From the NCBI GenBank assembly GCA_950295325.1, contig OX485803.1:63071554-63131553 (forward strand): a stretch of DNA of 60,000 nt, written 5' to 3'. The DNA comes from Polytrichum commune (lineage: Eukaryota; Streptophyta; Polytrichopsida; Polytrichales; Polytrichaceae). A program made the position numbers and the translations under genes. Every line of letters begins with the position of its first letter. Positions within the stretch are counted from its first letter, which is position 1. This document shows positions 19,955-33,350 of this stretch, piece after piece. The notes below the pieces were generated by a model. It was not told the origin of the DNA. It searched no databases and worked only from the letters and a program-made list of their open reading frames with translations.

Positions 19955-22900
19955 TTTGGGTTATGATTAACAATAACAAACATGGAAGACTAAATAAGTG
20001 ACCTCTAGGTGTCATTATTAGGTACACTGATAAATCAAAATGACTTGGGAATGAATTTAGAAGGATAATAACGGGGAAAACAACTTCTCAAATGAGTATT
20101 AGGACTTTATTAAATTGAGGGATGGGGGTATTAGGGTCACTCAATGCCGTACATACAATTGCTCAGTCTCTCTCTCACACCCATCGCTCGTCAGGAACAT
20201 CTCTATCTATTATGGTTGGGTAATACATGGAGTCATGGCTTAATAATAGTTTTTTGAATAATTTATAATTTCATAAACCTAAGGCCAGGGGTACCTTGAT
20301 TTAGTCCATAGTCTCTCCTTCATTAAATGATAACCTAGTGTATCAAGAAATACTACAGTGCAACCCCCTGGTTTTTTTTATTTTTTTATTTGCAATTTAA
20401 TGAGTCAGTAGGACCATCATCCTTACCGGTTTTTTGCAAATTAACATCTTTGTAAATATCCTATGACTATAGGCCAAACCACATTAGGAGGAACAACTAG
20501 GACATCTTTGGATTAACTCTCCACAAATTTATCCTAGTTGAATAAGTTGGCAATGTTCAATTTAATGGTTCTTCAATTTCCTTTAATTATCCTAGAAGCA
20601 TTTCACTTATTATATTAAAACCGACTATTATGATTTGCAAAAGTCTAGTAGCGAGTGATGAGAACTAAGTCTAGCAGAGCCTAGCAAACAATAACTTAGG
20701 GGATCAAATCTACGTACTAGTCACCAGAGCCAAGTTTCACATAGCCAGTTACCAATAACCAGTTCCAAGTAGTGAGTCTCATAGTGCAATGCACGCCGTA
20801 GTCTTTTGTAACAAGTAAGCGTCAAGTTCTTGAACTTTGACTTGACCTCCTTTCCTTATATATTGGCTCTTGAGCTCTTTAACAACCAATATGGGATATC
20901 TTCCTGTCTCCTCCCTGGTCTGGTTTACCTCATGTTCCCGACGTTTCACCTTTCTCAAGCCATCGTCGTTGCCATAGGCTATGGAACTTTGCCGAATTGG
21001 GCACTCAAATTATTGTCTCATGACCATAGTCGTGCATATTTGACACTAATTCTCTTCGCCACAAGGTGATAGTGCTTTCACAGAGTATGCCCCTCATAAT
21101 TAGGTTGGAAAAAAATCAAATTATTGTATCAAAGTTCTCTCACAAATCTTGGATTACGTTTCTAGGCTCTACACCAACATTCCATCACATACCATCGTCT
21201 TGGTGGATTCCCACTCTAGTAAACAAATTGTCACTCCTAAAGGACTGTCCACTCCCATTCAAAATCAGAGTTTCACACCCTTAATCGCTTTAACTCAAAA
21301 GAACATGCACATTGATACTGACGAAAAGAACATTCTCACTCTTCCCGAGGAGGAAACTTGATATTTGTCTTATTCCTTTTTCTATTCTCTGTTATCGTTC
21401 CTTTGACGATGGTCTTAGTAAATTTTATCGTGGACCTTTCTCACAAGAAGATATCATTCACTCCCGTGAGACTATGGTCAGTAACAACATGAGTTAATTC
21501 TAAACTTTGGTCTTTTCTTATTCTCTTCATAATACAACCAAATCTTATTTTGATTTACTTCATTCACTATGAGCAATAACACCAAGACAATAATCCACGC
21601 AATTATATCAATATAATGATCTCCATAGTTTGATATCATGGAAAGACACTTTTACATCATATAGGCCTTCACACCCAGTAATTTATTAGACTATAATCTC
21701 GCCTACTGATGAGAGAAGAAGCTCCTCTCTTCATGAGAGGAGGTTGTTGTCGTCCAACTTTTTTGGTTTTCCATAGTCATTTCAGATTTAAGTGTGAATA
21801 GGGTAGGACAATAGCCTGATAATATCAAACTAGAACGCAAATGTTAGGCTATTATCTCGAGATATCAAAAACTCTTGATATGTAGGGCTATAGTCTGATT
21901 TGAGGGAGTGCAATCCCTGGACTCTCGTAGGAAAAGCATATAGCCTGACCTTGATTTGAGAGAGGGACCACTCTCTTCTTTGGCGATTTGATATACTATT
22001 GTCTTTGATGAATATAATTCTATTCGGCCATTGTGCCATTGTCTATTATCTTGAGTGAGGATTGTGTCCAGAGATAATTGGATTTGTTTTGCAATGTCCA
22101 TGGTCTGATGTTTGAGTGATCAGAACCTTTTAAGGTTTCTTTGAATTTGTATGGCAAGGGTCCATTGTCTGTTGTGAGAACAACAAGTGTTAAAGTGGCG
22201 TTGAATCCTCGTTGTTTATGTTTTGAGAGAGCTTCCAACTGCCTATTATTCAACTGTGTACTCGAAGTAATAATAATTGGAAGTCTATTGACTGTTTGTG
22301 TAGTCAGTTGAGACTGAAAGTTGAGAGGTTGATCGGGAGTGATTCCTAATTCAATTACCTGGGAGAAATTCTTGTGTCTATCATCTGAAGCAGAAATTGG
22401 TTTGTTGGATACCATCAATCTTGCAGGAAAGAGCTAAGTCAAATTCCAGGGTTAATGTGTGAGTGAAATTAATGAGTTGAGTTGCAAAGTGAAATCAGAA
22501 GCTGCTCATATTTGGGGGCCATCGCCTCGATATTGAGAATTGGTTGTGCTGGATTTACCTTCGTATGGGCAGTAAGTTCGGAAGATTGAGAGCCTTGGGA
22601 AACTGATACAGTGACTAGAGAGATTCCGGAAACCAGAATTCCCTGCATGTTCTAATTGATTTCACTCATATTATGTGCTGCTAAATGAAAGCAGAGATTG
22701 TGTGAGGCCATCACTGTAACTGTTATAGTCTGATGTGAGAGAGAGTTTCGTGAAGAGTATAAATTCGCCTGATTCCCGGAGAGTTCGTGCCGGTAGATGA
22801 AGCAGTTGTGAGTACACCAGCGACCCGATTTCCTCGGTGATTTCTGAGTAATTGAGTCTGAAACCATAGTCTGAGAGAGATTCCACTTATTGGAGATTGA

Positions 22901-24861
22901 TAAGGAAATGGCAGGTGCTGATTCTTCCAAGTACAGAGACGAATTTGAGCATCGGTGAGAAGTCCATAGGCTTGAAGGGATTTACTTTGGTGTTAATACC
23001 TGTGGAAAAGGAGCGGCCACTGTAGCAGCCACGTGGTGTCTCTTGGCGGACTGCTGTGGAGCCGAAAGGACGGAAGAACCAGTCCATTGCCTGAAGAGTC
23101 TTCTGGAGCCGGGAGTGATCCAGCCGAACGTCAATAGACTTAACCTTTACAGGACGGTAACTTCTGTGTTGAGTTAATTGACAAATAAATTAATATTAAT
23201 CACCTAACTCTCATAAGGATAATCAAATGATTAATTATTGAATTCCATTATGAATTATTCACTTGAGATTAAGAGTGATATCAAAGAGTGATGTTGCAAG
23301 CAACAGGGCAATAAGCTTATCTTTTGTGGTGGCACGGTAAGTAACCAAAGACAATTGTCGGATTGCCACATTAAAAGAATGATTTAATTAATGAATACTG
23401 TAAAACTTTGTAAGGATTACCGACTGACATTTCATTTTACACTAAAAGGATTAATGAAGGAAAAGACCATGGGTTTCTCCAGAGGGCCTTCGCCTCTGGA
23501 ATTAGACAACAAATTGGTACTACAAATACATGACAATTGACTATGGCTGTGCCTATGCTTGTGCACCGCACTAATGTTTACATTAAATGAACCCACTGCC
23601 AGACTATTGTTTGGGGAATTAGAGTGAGGTGAGTGACTGTTGTCATTGCATGTACTGCTATTGAGAGATACATTAACTTTTATTACATCTTTCTCATCTA
23701 AATGTTAATTCCAAATCTGAAATGAAATGTAATAAACCAATCATTTACCTAATCAATCCTATTTGAGACACCTAGATATCATTACAATCACCTTTTAAGT
23801 CTTCCCTGAGTGATTCCCTGGGTTTTATTTGTAGCCAGAAAACTAACTACAGTTGTCAATGATCCTCTTTCTCCCTCTGCCTATGGTCATTGATAAGTCA
23901 AAACTATAGTCATTGCTATGTTGATATGCATGCCCATAGCCAGATTCATAAGTCCTGCATGATTAATCACATGGCTATGGTCTTTCCCATATGACTCTCC
24001 CGCTATGGACTATGGTCAGTGAGTTGAAAGAAATCACTTTCGCTTCACTTCCACTAAATAAGCACTACTTGCCTTATTTTTCATTGTTTCAAAGTTCTAT
24101 TTTTGACCCTAAATTGCATCAAAATTAAAAAAATTAACCTCCTCTGTCCAAAATAATGTATCACAATATTCCGGGGGGTGTACTCTTCATTATGGACCTA
24201 AATGATGTGCGTGGGTCCCTATGAAATTAAACACCTTATATACGAGAGGTTTATAAAGAAAATAGATGTAAATGTACTAATGCCATGCTAAATAATGGAC
24301 TCATGTGTTTATACTAAGCTTTTCAATTTAATGTAATAAATGCCTCCACTACGTGTACAAACTATACATCATTGGGGACTATGACTATGTGAAAAACATG
24401 GATGAAAACAACACATCTATTGTCAACTTTTTTCTCTAAACCTTAGGGCTCCATTTCGCACATCTACCTTTACTTCATAGAATTCAATAACCTTCTTAGA
24501 TGCACACACTAGAGAAAAACAATACCTCTCCTTTATGTATGCCTCTCCTCTCCTCTCGCTAATGCATCTAATAATACCCCTTTTGACACTCACGTAGCCC
24601 CTCCCCCCCCAACCCCGCCCGTGGACTAGATGCAAGGAAAGGATATTGCTTATGTCTAACAACACTCCCTTGAATTATAGAGTCTCTTCCCTATTTCTTC
24701 AATATGTGTCCAAGTGTTTGACTTTTTGGGGTGTGCCCAACATATGTAGTTTGACGATGTGCAAAGGAATGAAATGGACTTTTTTTAAATATGTTACTTA
24801 AAAAAATGGTGGTTTAAATGGGGATCTTACTAATTCATAACATACGTTGATGATTGGTTTT
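19955..24861. other. Long stretch without recognised genes
   Basis: Only short frames on both strands, none with recognisable motifs. A TATA-like TTATATAT at 20856-20863, followed by a fairly GC-rich stretch (21-23 kb), suggests an old LTR or transcribed element, but I could not find matching ends. The words CTATGGTC/CTATAGTC and TAGTCTGA recur between 21.4 and 24.0 kb. At 24138 a CCTCCTCTGTCCAAAATAAT word is reminiscent of a Stowaway-type terminus, without a partner. Confidence 0.4.
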
Positions 24862-24866
24862 ATGTT

Positions 24867-26462
24867 TGTCAGACCTATACTCCCACCCTTATGCATCGTA
24901 GTCCGGGTGGAAGTCTAAGACTCACATGTGATTGATCGATATGGACTTGCACATGTGGTCATCCTCCAATGCTCCAATAGGTAAACAATGAGATCACACC
25001 TTTTATTCATTTGGCAGCAGGTTGAAGTATTGAAAAACACTCCATAACCTCTTGCTCATTGCCAACCCACATTACCTAATACATTCCTAACATCCAATGC
25101 CACTAGCACTAATCTAATGATTTTAATTATGTATTACTAGGTTGTGGTCACACCCATTAGGCCCTTAATACCAATCTACCTTTTCCACCTTGATTCGGCT
25201 ACTGCCCTTAATATGCAACTCCAGCGTTCCACCAGTTGGTTCTCGGCAACAACCTTAGTCCTTGCAGTCCCAACAGCCTACCTTAACTAATCCAGTCCCA
25301 CATCAACACTGGTCATCCTCTGTTCTGCTCTGTGAAGCCTCTGTTATGTTCGGTGAGCCTCTAAGGCACCCTCTGAGGTACATATTGGAGCCGTTGGAAC
25401 GGTTGAAGGATGAACATCGGCATTGACTCCGAGGTCGCCTCCTGCAGGTTGACACTTGGAAGGCCTGGGGAAGTTCGACCACCCTGCCAGACGCTAATTC
25501 AACTTCTCATTGTGTAATGTTGCCCCTTCCATCCTCCTACATGTGCTCGAATTCCTCCCTCGCCGCATCACAAATTCAGTCTTCTCACTGGCCGCCGTTA
25601 CAGATCACACAATGCTCAACATTTGTGTCGCCGCCGCAGCCAAATCAAGTGGGAGTCACCGTTTTCTTCTCCCATGTCTCGAGTAATTTCCTCCCCCTGA
25701 ATCCAACATTAGGCAGCCAATCACCGCAGTTTTCCTTCGAGACTTTACCGCAATTGCCCATCCCTTAAATCTCAAGGCTCAGTCCCCCTCAGCGTTGTGG
25801 CGCTATCGACTAATCTACCCTCAGCCTGCAACTCGTCGATCTAAGTGTCCCTGCTGGAATGTCCAAGCTCCCGACCATCAGCTACTGGCCTTGCTGGCTG
25901 CCAACTCTCCCCTCACTACTGAGTACATCCTGCTTCCTCATCTGTCACACAACCAACCTAGTGAATGCTGCTCGACCCCATGCCCAATCCCTCATGCCTT
26001 CATATCTCAGGAGTTTCTCCAGAGCTCCGCCCTGGCTCCGGCCGCTAGCTCCTCAACTGAGAGAGAGCATGAGTGTGGCCCTGCCTCCGACTTCCGACCC
26101 CCCCCCCCCCACCGAAACGTAACGGTTTTTCACCTAACCAATAACCACGGGGCTCCTACCCGGCACCTTGGCCTTCGATCCCCATTCTAAAATCAACACC
26201 ACAAAATCCTAAAACAAACAATTAACCCCAGCCTAAGCCCCACTTAACCCTCAGAACTTAAAATCACATTAAAACACCCACACTCTATTTTGGTTTTTCT
26301 CCTCTTTGCTAACAATTGCACTTACAACAGTAATTCAACTAAAACAACTTAAACCACAATGATCCCGTCAATAAGTTAAGATAACTCAACTAAATGCCAA
26401 TCCCCTAGTAATGAAATTGATTTAAAGTTAAGTTGAATGGTGAGCACTGAATTGGGCTCACA
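24867..26462 (+). mobile_element. Solo LTR A (1596 bp), TSD ATGTT
   Basis: Starts TGTCAGACC and ends GGGCTCACA, bordered by ATGTT at 24862-24866 and again at 26463-26467: a 5-bp target duplication typical of LTR retrotransposons. The related copy at 33651-35328 shares the opening CCACCCTTATGC and TCCGGGTG words and the closing TGAGCAC...TTGGGCTCA, with extensive divergence between. No internal domain is present, so it arose by recombination between two LTRs. A run of 13 C lies at 26098-26110. Open frames inside are chance. Confidence 0.85.
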
Positions 26463-26467
26463 ATGTT

Positions 26468-29400
26468 GCCAACACAACGATTGTGAAAGTCAAATATTAT
26501 ATTTCAACTTTCCAAGAATGGAGATGTAATGCGCAATTACTATAAATTCTTATATTCTTTGATACATATATTTGTTTTTTTTTGGCACAAATTGAAAATT
26601 CAATCGCCGAAAGAACATGAAATACAACCAACCCGACTGAAACAACGACTTTGATATATATATATATGTATTTGGAATTCAAAGCAAGTATTGATTGCAT
26701 GAGTGTATTCAATGAAAACTTCCGTGAACTTTTGTTCTTAAGAAGTGACGTAAAGGATTTGGAACCTTTTTTTCACCCAAAAAAGTTGTATTTTTTACAG
26801 CTCTCAATGGGTCAATATAATTCATGGGATTGGAGAAATTTCTTAATGCATTTGCAATTCTTAAAAAAGATAAAATATCCTTGTGGTTAAATTTTATTTA
26901 GAATTAGGGTTAGATAGCAAACAAATCTAAATGGAAACAAATTTATTTGTATCTACTATCCCCATCCAACTTTCCAACATTTCTCACTTGGACCAAGATG
27001 TTCAGTAGGGCTTTGGAGAGTGATGAGACAAGTCGACTCCAAGGTCATCACTCATTTACTTTTGTTGTTGCTCCATCTTCCAAAATGAACTCAATTCCAA
27101 AGGTAATGGTTTGTGAAACCTTAGGAGAAGTAGAGAGACTCGGGTGCTTCAAGAGTACAATGTCCTTTAAAAGGTGAACACCATGAAACAACCAAGACAA
27201 CATGAGGCTTACCTACTCCCCCCCTCTATTTATATGATTAAGTGTGTCATAATTGTAGGGGTGCACAAAAATAAACGGCTAGGGAGATGACTCAACCTCG
27301 GAGTTCTCATGAAGGATTATTTAGGGTCAAGTACATGTGAACCTTATATTGAGTCAATGAACTCAATACCACTCAAAATTGGTACAACCCAACCAAAAAT
27401 GGAAAGGACGTAGCTTCCTCCCTTCAATAGGCTTTAAACTAACTGCAAACCCCAATCGACAAGACCTTGACCTCTAAGATTTTCAAGGTTCTTTGAAGAC
27501 CACAAAAGCCCAACAAATGAGGTGCACGTGATTCCAATTGCCATGCTATGTACTGAGATGACATCCTTACGATGCTTATACAATAGAGTTATTCTTAAAA
27601 AGGACGGGAGCAACCATACAGTCTTCATATGTCTTTGGTGTATTATTTTGGAACTCTTCAGTTTCAATAAATACTTTAAATATAGATATATTGGGCCCAT
27701 CAACCTCGTGGTTCTTTAGAAATGTTGAAGCTCAAAATACATGCTCCAAGAGAAAAAGATCAAACTGAAGACTAATCTTTGGTGAAACCGAGAATAAGAG
27801 GAAAATTTCTTTGAACTTCTGTTTAGTTATAGGCCTCCATAAGGGAGAGACAAATTATATAATAATGGATACGCCCATGAACTTGGGGTTGTTGCTTGTG
27901 TTTCACCCTCGATCTAACTTCTTAAGGACAATTGTAACATAGTTTGATAATATACTACGAATTGTGAGAGCCCATGCTTTGCCACTAACGTAAACAACCT
28001 TCATCCAATTACTTTTCATACTAGAACACCTATATTTGAGTGGTATGTGGTTTGGTACGGCTCCAAGTATGGATGCAAAATAAAAATTTGCTTAAAGGAA
28101 ATCGATAAAGGAGGAGGGTGACTATAAGACCATATAATAAGCACAAGAATCTCCACTTTGATAATGAACAAGAATCAAGATGTTCATGTAAGCTACAAAT
28201 ATTATGAGAAAAGTGACCACGACCTCGATTTGGATTTGCTAACCATAGTATACTAGGTATTTCATATCCTAGGAGACGTAGTGGGCTAGTCGGAAATGGT
28301 AACATTTTAATACCCATCGACCGTAAGGAGAGCAACATGAGAAAGGGGGTGTGGGTGGAGGTGGACGCGCGAGGGCGGCTTCTAGATGGATGCGGACCTC
28401 CGTACATGCATGGTTAACGTAAGCCTCCTCGTGGTAACCGAAGTCCAAAACGAGAAGGGCGGGATGTGTCGGTTCATCGGAGACCACCCTCGCGGAGCCC
28501 TAAAACCTACTTGCACACGCCATTGACCCTCCCGTTCAAGCTCCTCTAGGGTTGTCGAATGTCCAACTATTCTTGGAGTCTAACCTAGCTAGCTAGTGTG
28601 GTCTGACTCGAGACACACTTCGGTAATTAACACTTGAGACGAGACAATGAGACCCGGGCTCTTCAAGATTCGGCACACCCATCATGATCATGGCCCAAGC
28701 TACTTAATTAGGTGGTGCTAAAACCAACACCACGTGTCCAAAGCCAACGCTTTCAAACTATACACAGTAAATACATATTTGATTATGAGAATGTCCACCA
28801 TTTTAACATCCAAGTTTTTGTGTTGATTTTGGATCACTTATCGGTGAAGTTTTAAATTTTGATTATAACTCTAGCATCTTAAATTTAAATAAGACATGTA
28901 TTGGCGTGTTGAAGTTTTCTATCAATTGCTCACAAGAATTAACTCGAATATATTTAGAATCTAGTAATGCATTCTATGCTCAACGCTTAGTGTGACATTT
29001 TGAAAAAGATCTACCTTCAAATAATCACACTAGTGTTAACCTATTTGTACTAGAATTATGTACACAATCTTAATTGTATCCCCCCCCCAAAAAAAGAAAA
29101 AAAGAAAAAAAGGTTATCATGTGAAAGTTGTTGGATATGTTGGTGATGTATTTTCTCTCAAGCTTTTACGAATCAAGCAAGCACTAGTAGGAGATATGAT
29201 CTTTTTGACACCACAAACTGGCACTTCTGACATTGTGTTGCTAGCTCCTAGATGTGTCGAGATTTTGGTGCCCACCCCGCCACAATGTACGAATATGTGC
29301 CATTTTGGTCATTGGAGGCTCGGTGGGGGCCAATATGGTGGACCAACATGTTGGACTTGGACCCCAAACAATTTTGCTTTAGTTGCAAGGTGGATCGATG

Positions 29401-30919
29401 TTATGCAATAATTTATTTAGTAATGATTGCGGAGACTGTGGACCATCTGGATTGTCCTCAAAAACTACCTTGGGTGCATTGCGGGTGCATGCACTACCCA
29501 ATCATGGCACATCAAGAAACTACTAGATGAAAGGGGTTGGGTGGTTTTCTGATACTATGAGCATTTGGGTTGTCAAGATGACTCGTTGTTTTGATGATAG
29601 AGTTTGTCATGTGTGTATTGCCATGAACGTCGTATTCATTGGTGTTGATATCATACTTTGCATGTATTATGGGGTAGGTTAATATGTTATTCAATCTACA
29701 AATTTATGGGGTTAAATGTGTTGCAAATTTACTTGTGTGCCTCCATAAACTAGGAACTTGAATGAGATTGTTTGGTAACTGACCATGTGAGCCAAAAATC
29801 TTACGTAACTTGATGAATTACACTAGGCACTAGTCAAAACGACAACAAGTCAACTTCCTCCTGTGTTTTTGTTGTGCACACACAACATTGACAAGGTGAG
29901 TGAACTTAGGAGAACTTATTGCATGGTTGCCAACCCTATATCAAATATTGATATAGTGAATATCCCATGCATTGGCACTATGATCATACTTATATGTTTT
30001 ATTTGTTCACTAAATATCACACTACCCACCTCAACATTGAGCCCTCTGGTCTTGGTGGTGATAAGACATGGTTGACAAACTGGACTGGGTTGATCTTGGA
30101 TTAGAACATATATGGAATGTCCTTGCGATGCACATGTGCCACTTAGACACTTTGTAATTGATCTAGATACATCCATAATTTCTATCCAGAATCTAGTATT
30201 TTCCCCTTCATAGCTATACCCCTTCTACCATATGTTTGAAGCCTCTATGTAGGTGGAAAATCCAACATGTAGTTCCTTATTCTAATGGTTTTGCAACATA
30301 CATGTGAATTCTTAAATTGCATTGCAACCTAGGGTCATGGTTGCAAGTTACTTTCACATAGCATGCAATTCGTAGTTGCCTAGTCTGCAATGTGTTTCGA
30401 AATTAACCTCTTCAAATTTATATGTTGCCACATGGTTTTGACAAGCAGTTGGAATGGCGCTCGGTGGATTGAGTTGGAGGCTTCTGAAACTAGATCAAAA
30501 TCATGCAATTGGGAATAGGATGCATTGCCTTAGGCTCCGTTGAATTGAGTTTTTCAATAAATGAATTTAGATTGATCGTGTTCCAGTACAATGTTGTGCA
30601 TGTTTGCCATGTATTGAACATTTGATTGTGCTCCATGGTATTTGGCAGGAGATAAAACTTCCAATTGGTTCAGTGACATGTGGGATTCAAATGAACACAC
30701 CTAGGGTAGGGCGTTGTGCATGTAACACACAAAAAAAACTTGCATGAAAAGACCAAGAAGTCGTCTTGCTAGGAGAGTTTTTCAGCTCAAGAAAACCATA
30801 AAATCAAGAGAGCATGAACAACTCCTCCTTAGAGCTTATATAGAAAATTCCTTTTATAACCTAAGCTCACCCCTTTCCTCTTTCTTAAAGGAGTTAAGTA
30901 TACCTAGTATACTAAAGTA
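26468..30919. other. Region without recognised genes
   Basis: Contains a TA microsatellite (about 26653-26668), a 9-C run followed by an A-rich stretch (29080-29112), and a more GC-rich patch at 28.3-28.5 kb that has several overlapping open frames but no recognisable motif. Words near 28030-28070 (TGAGTGGTATGTGG, GGCTCCAAGTATGG) resemble 45860-45895, so an old dispersed repeat is present. Nothing further is supported. Confidence 0.4.
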
Positions 30920-31495
30920 AAAGTTGTCGGAACACGGGATCGACAAAAGGATCCGGTTAAGTGTTTTTAGTGCTTAATCCGGTTGTCCGGATGATCCAAA
31001 TATCGTTCCAGGGACCTTGTGGAGGGTAAGATGGTAGCTACTCTCCTTTCCCATTTGAAAATCAACCACCAGGCGGAATGGCCTTTGCGTTTCTAGATGG
31101 TTACTTGGAAATCCTCACTTCCGGGACTTACCTTCCGGATGAACCACTAAAGCTAAGACTTACTCCTACTCCTACCTCCTCAATTCCTACCTTCAATGGT
31201 GATTTGGCTCATCCGAGAAAGATGCCCCGCTATGGCCACGTTCCGGTATTCCCTCACAACCAGTCCGGATTAGCTTAATCCGGCCTGGCAGGTCACACAG
31301 AGAATCCGTAATGTATGCCCGGAACTACAACGACAGATTGATCTGGATCCGCCCGGGGTCTATAAATCCGGGATAAGTGGGCAACCTGTACCGCTCTTCG
31401 AATTACCCCTCCCAGATATTGTGGGACCTCATCAGAAGGTCGGATGGCGTAAGTTCGAGTACCCCTCTCAACCTTACCTAGTCCTGTGGGAGTCC
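30920..31495 (-). repeat. Left arm of a long inverted repeat bracketing gag-like copy 1
   Basis: Its reverse complement follows 37630-38490 word by word, for example ACTTACGCCATC, GGTAATTC/GGCAATCC, CTGTCGTTGTAGTTCCGGG, TGTGTGACCTGCCAGG, TCCGGACTGGTTGTGAG and CATCCGGACAACCGGATTA. The right arm is longer by one 281-bp tandem unit. The divergence is marked, so the arms are not recent. It could be the terminal repeat of a large element or an independent inverted copy of the same untranslated region. Confidence 0.6.
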
Positions 31496-31974
31496 AAAAA
31501 TCCATGGAAGTCCGGATTGGCTTCCGAACCAGATTAATATCCGGATAATACCCTCAGGTTGTTATTAAAGTAGGGTTTCCTAGAATAGGTTAGTTGTTTT
31601 AAGAAATAAGGTTCTAGGCATCCGCCTTACGCGTTAAAATGGTTAGAATGGATACTTTGGCTGGACCGGAAATTAACCAGGGGTGACCGTTTAATTTAGA
31701 AACAGTTTGGTCCGGAGCGTCCGGAGCGGAAAACGGTCACAACAGAATCCGAACGGTTGCGGAGGAAACGGTGTCGTGATGTGGGCCGACTACTAGTTAG
31801 AACTTAGGTATTTTATATGTTATTTTTATTTTCAAATTGATATTTATATGATGATGTAAGTTAGTTGAAAACCGGTCTTAAGTTCAAGACCGGGTGATTT
31901 GGTAGATGGATGTGGTAGGTAGAATTTGGGAAAGATAGGATTTACCGGCAGACCGTTACCTAACTACCTAGGGG

Positions 31975-32217
31975 TTCTAGAAGGCCTAACCTTTTAGTTT
32001 CCTATTTATTAGCGGGATAAGGTCTCTAGAAGCCTTAAACCTGAACTTTCTTATTGCCTTGCCGGATTAACCTTTAAGCCAAAACTTTCTTATTTCTAGC
32101 GGGATAAGGGTTCTAGAAATCTTTAACCTAAAATTTTCCTATTTCAAGCAAGATAAAGGTTCTAGAAACCTTATACCCAAAAGGTTTCCTATTAGTTAGT
32201 CACTTGGGGTTCTAGAA
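31975..32217 (+). promoter_or_regulatory. Cluster of heat-shock-element-like palindromes (TTCTAGAA x4, CTCTAGAA x1)
   Basis: TTCTAGAA occurs at 31975, 32111, 32160 and 32210, and CTCTAGAA at 32024. Each lies in a degenerate unit of 48-54 bp of the form GATAAGGGTTCTAGAAACCTT...TTTCCTATT; the gap between the second and third holds a mutated unit. TTCnnGAA is the core recognised by heat-shock transcription factors. That these respond to heat is inference. Confidence 0.5.
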
Positions 32218-32226
32218 ATCCTTATC

Positions 32227-32274
32227 CCAATGGTTTTCTATTGGCTGAAGGAGGCAAGGAAGAAGAGTATTTAT
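32227..32274 (+). promoter_or_regulatory. CCAAT (inverted pair) and TATA-like box
   Basis: CCAAT at 32227-32231 and ATTGG about 10 bp later, then TATTTAT at 32268-32274. The spacing (about 40 bp between CCAAT and TATA, the repeats just upstream) is that of a plant promoter directed rightward to the gag-like gene. Confidence 0.45.
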
Positions 32275-33350
32275 GGGGTGTTAGAAGTGTGTTAAGGGGG
32301 GAACGTTAGCATTTGGAGTTAGTACTTGTATAGAGTTGAAGGAACTTTGAGCATTTTGAGAAGAAAAAACGTTTAGGAAGCTCATTTATACAAGAGGGTG
32401 AGGGGGTGAGAGTTTTAGAATGACTAGGTTGGACTAAGTGCATTATTTGTATTGTTTCATTTATTATTAAGTGAGCATAATTTTAGAATGAAGGATTTAT
32501 GAATTGTGAATGATTAGAGTGTTCGATTGTTATGAAAATCTGAGAAGATATTTTTTATAAGATATAAAAGTTAAAGTAAAAATTAGGAAGCTTCAGTCTT
32601 TGAGGAAAAAAAGTTGTAAAGGGTTGAAGTGAAGGGTGTCTAGGAACAAATGCAACTAGAATAACAAAGTTTGAAAATATGGATCTTTTTTAGTATTATA
32701 GCTATGGTAATAAAAATTTGACACTACCTTCTGATATAATCTATCTATTAGGTGTCAAAAATTGAGATTGATTGGACTTAATGGTTAGAAATTATTAGAA
32801 TTTTAGTGACCGGATGTTATACCACAGCATTCATGCTAGGAAAATAGTGTTAGAAAAACATGCATAACTTTTTAGTATGAGCTCCGTTTGTGCTGAAATT
32901 TAGTGTGGATATTTTTAGTAAGGTACTTAATAAGTGTACTAAGTTTCACTTGAAGAAAGTGAGCTAGGTGAGAGTTATACTATTTTGAAGTTTAGTGGGA
33001 CAACATTGAGAGGATTTACAACAAGGGTGTAGGAGAAGGGAAAGGTACTATAAATTTTTAAACACTACCATAAAAAAAAGCCCCGTGCTTACCGTATAGT
33101 GCACATTTTTCTTAACAACGGTTACGGAACCAGACCCGTTAGGAGAGTGAGAGAGAGGGAGAGAGTACTTAAGACTAATTTTTCCTATTCTCCGAATCAT
33201 TTGGGCGAGCGGCATTGTTGAGAGAACGAGTGGTGAGTTGTTTTTTTGAGTCGCCAGCAGTTGGTTTGCTGGGATTCCGTAGTGATTAGCGGGTAGAATT
33301 CCAAAGGAGAGAATCCGGGCATTGTTGAGGATTTGAGGTCACGCAGCAAA

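Larger units (their letters stand above)
31496..33350 (+). other. Promoter-like and leader-like segment upstream of gag-like copy 1
   Basis: No open frame. 31.97-32.22 kb holds the TTCTAGAA repeats, followed by CCAAT and TATA boxes. After that comes AT-rich sequence to 33.05 kb and then a purine-rich GAGAGAGAGGGAGAGAG block at about 33147 before the gag-like ATG. The arrangement looks like an LTR U3/R or gene promoter plus long leader, but I did not find the matching second LTR. Confidence 0.4.

Noticed and set aside
20830-22930. Clusters of short frames on both strands as a possible retroelement body
   Set aside because: No RT, integrase, protease or Gag motif in any frame, and no LTR pair found.
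24138-24180. Stowaway-like terminus CCTCCTCTGTCCAAAATAAT
   Set aside because: No inverted partner or TA-flanked second end was found within several kb.
25517-26190. Proline/serine-rich frames inside solo LTR A as a gene
   Set aside because: They lie within a sequence whose borders, TSD and sister copy identify it as an LTR; the sister copy does not conserve the frames.
28030-28487. Overlapping minus-strand frames in a GC-richer patch
   Set aside because: No domain, no splice-site logic, two frames equally open; not distinguishable from chance.
31940-32240. TTCTAGAA units as a CRISPR-like array
   Set aside because: The units are degenerate, spacers are related rather than unique, and the context is a plant promoter-like region.
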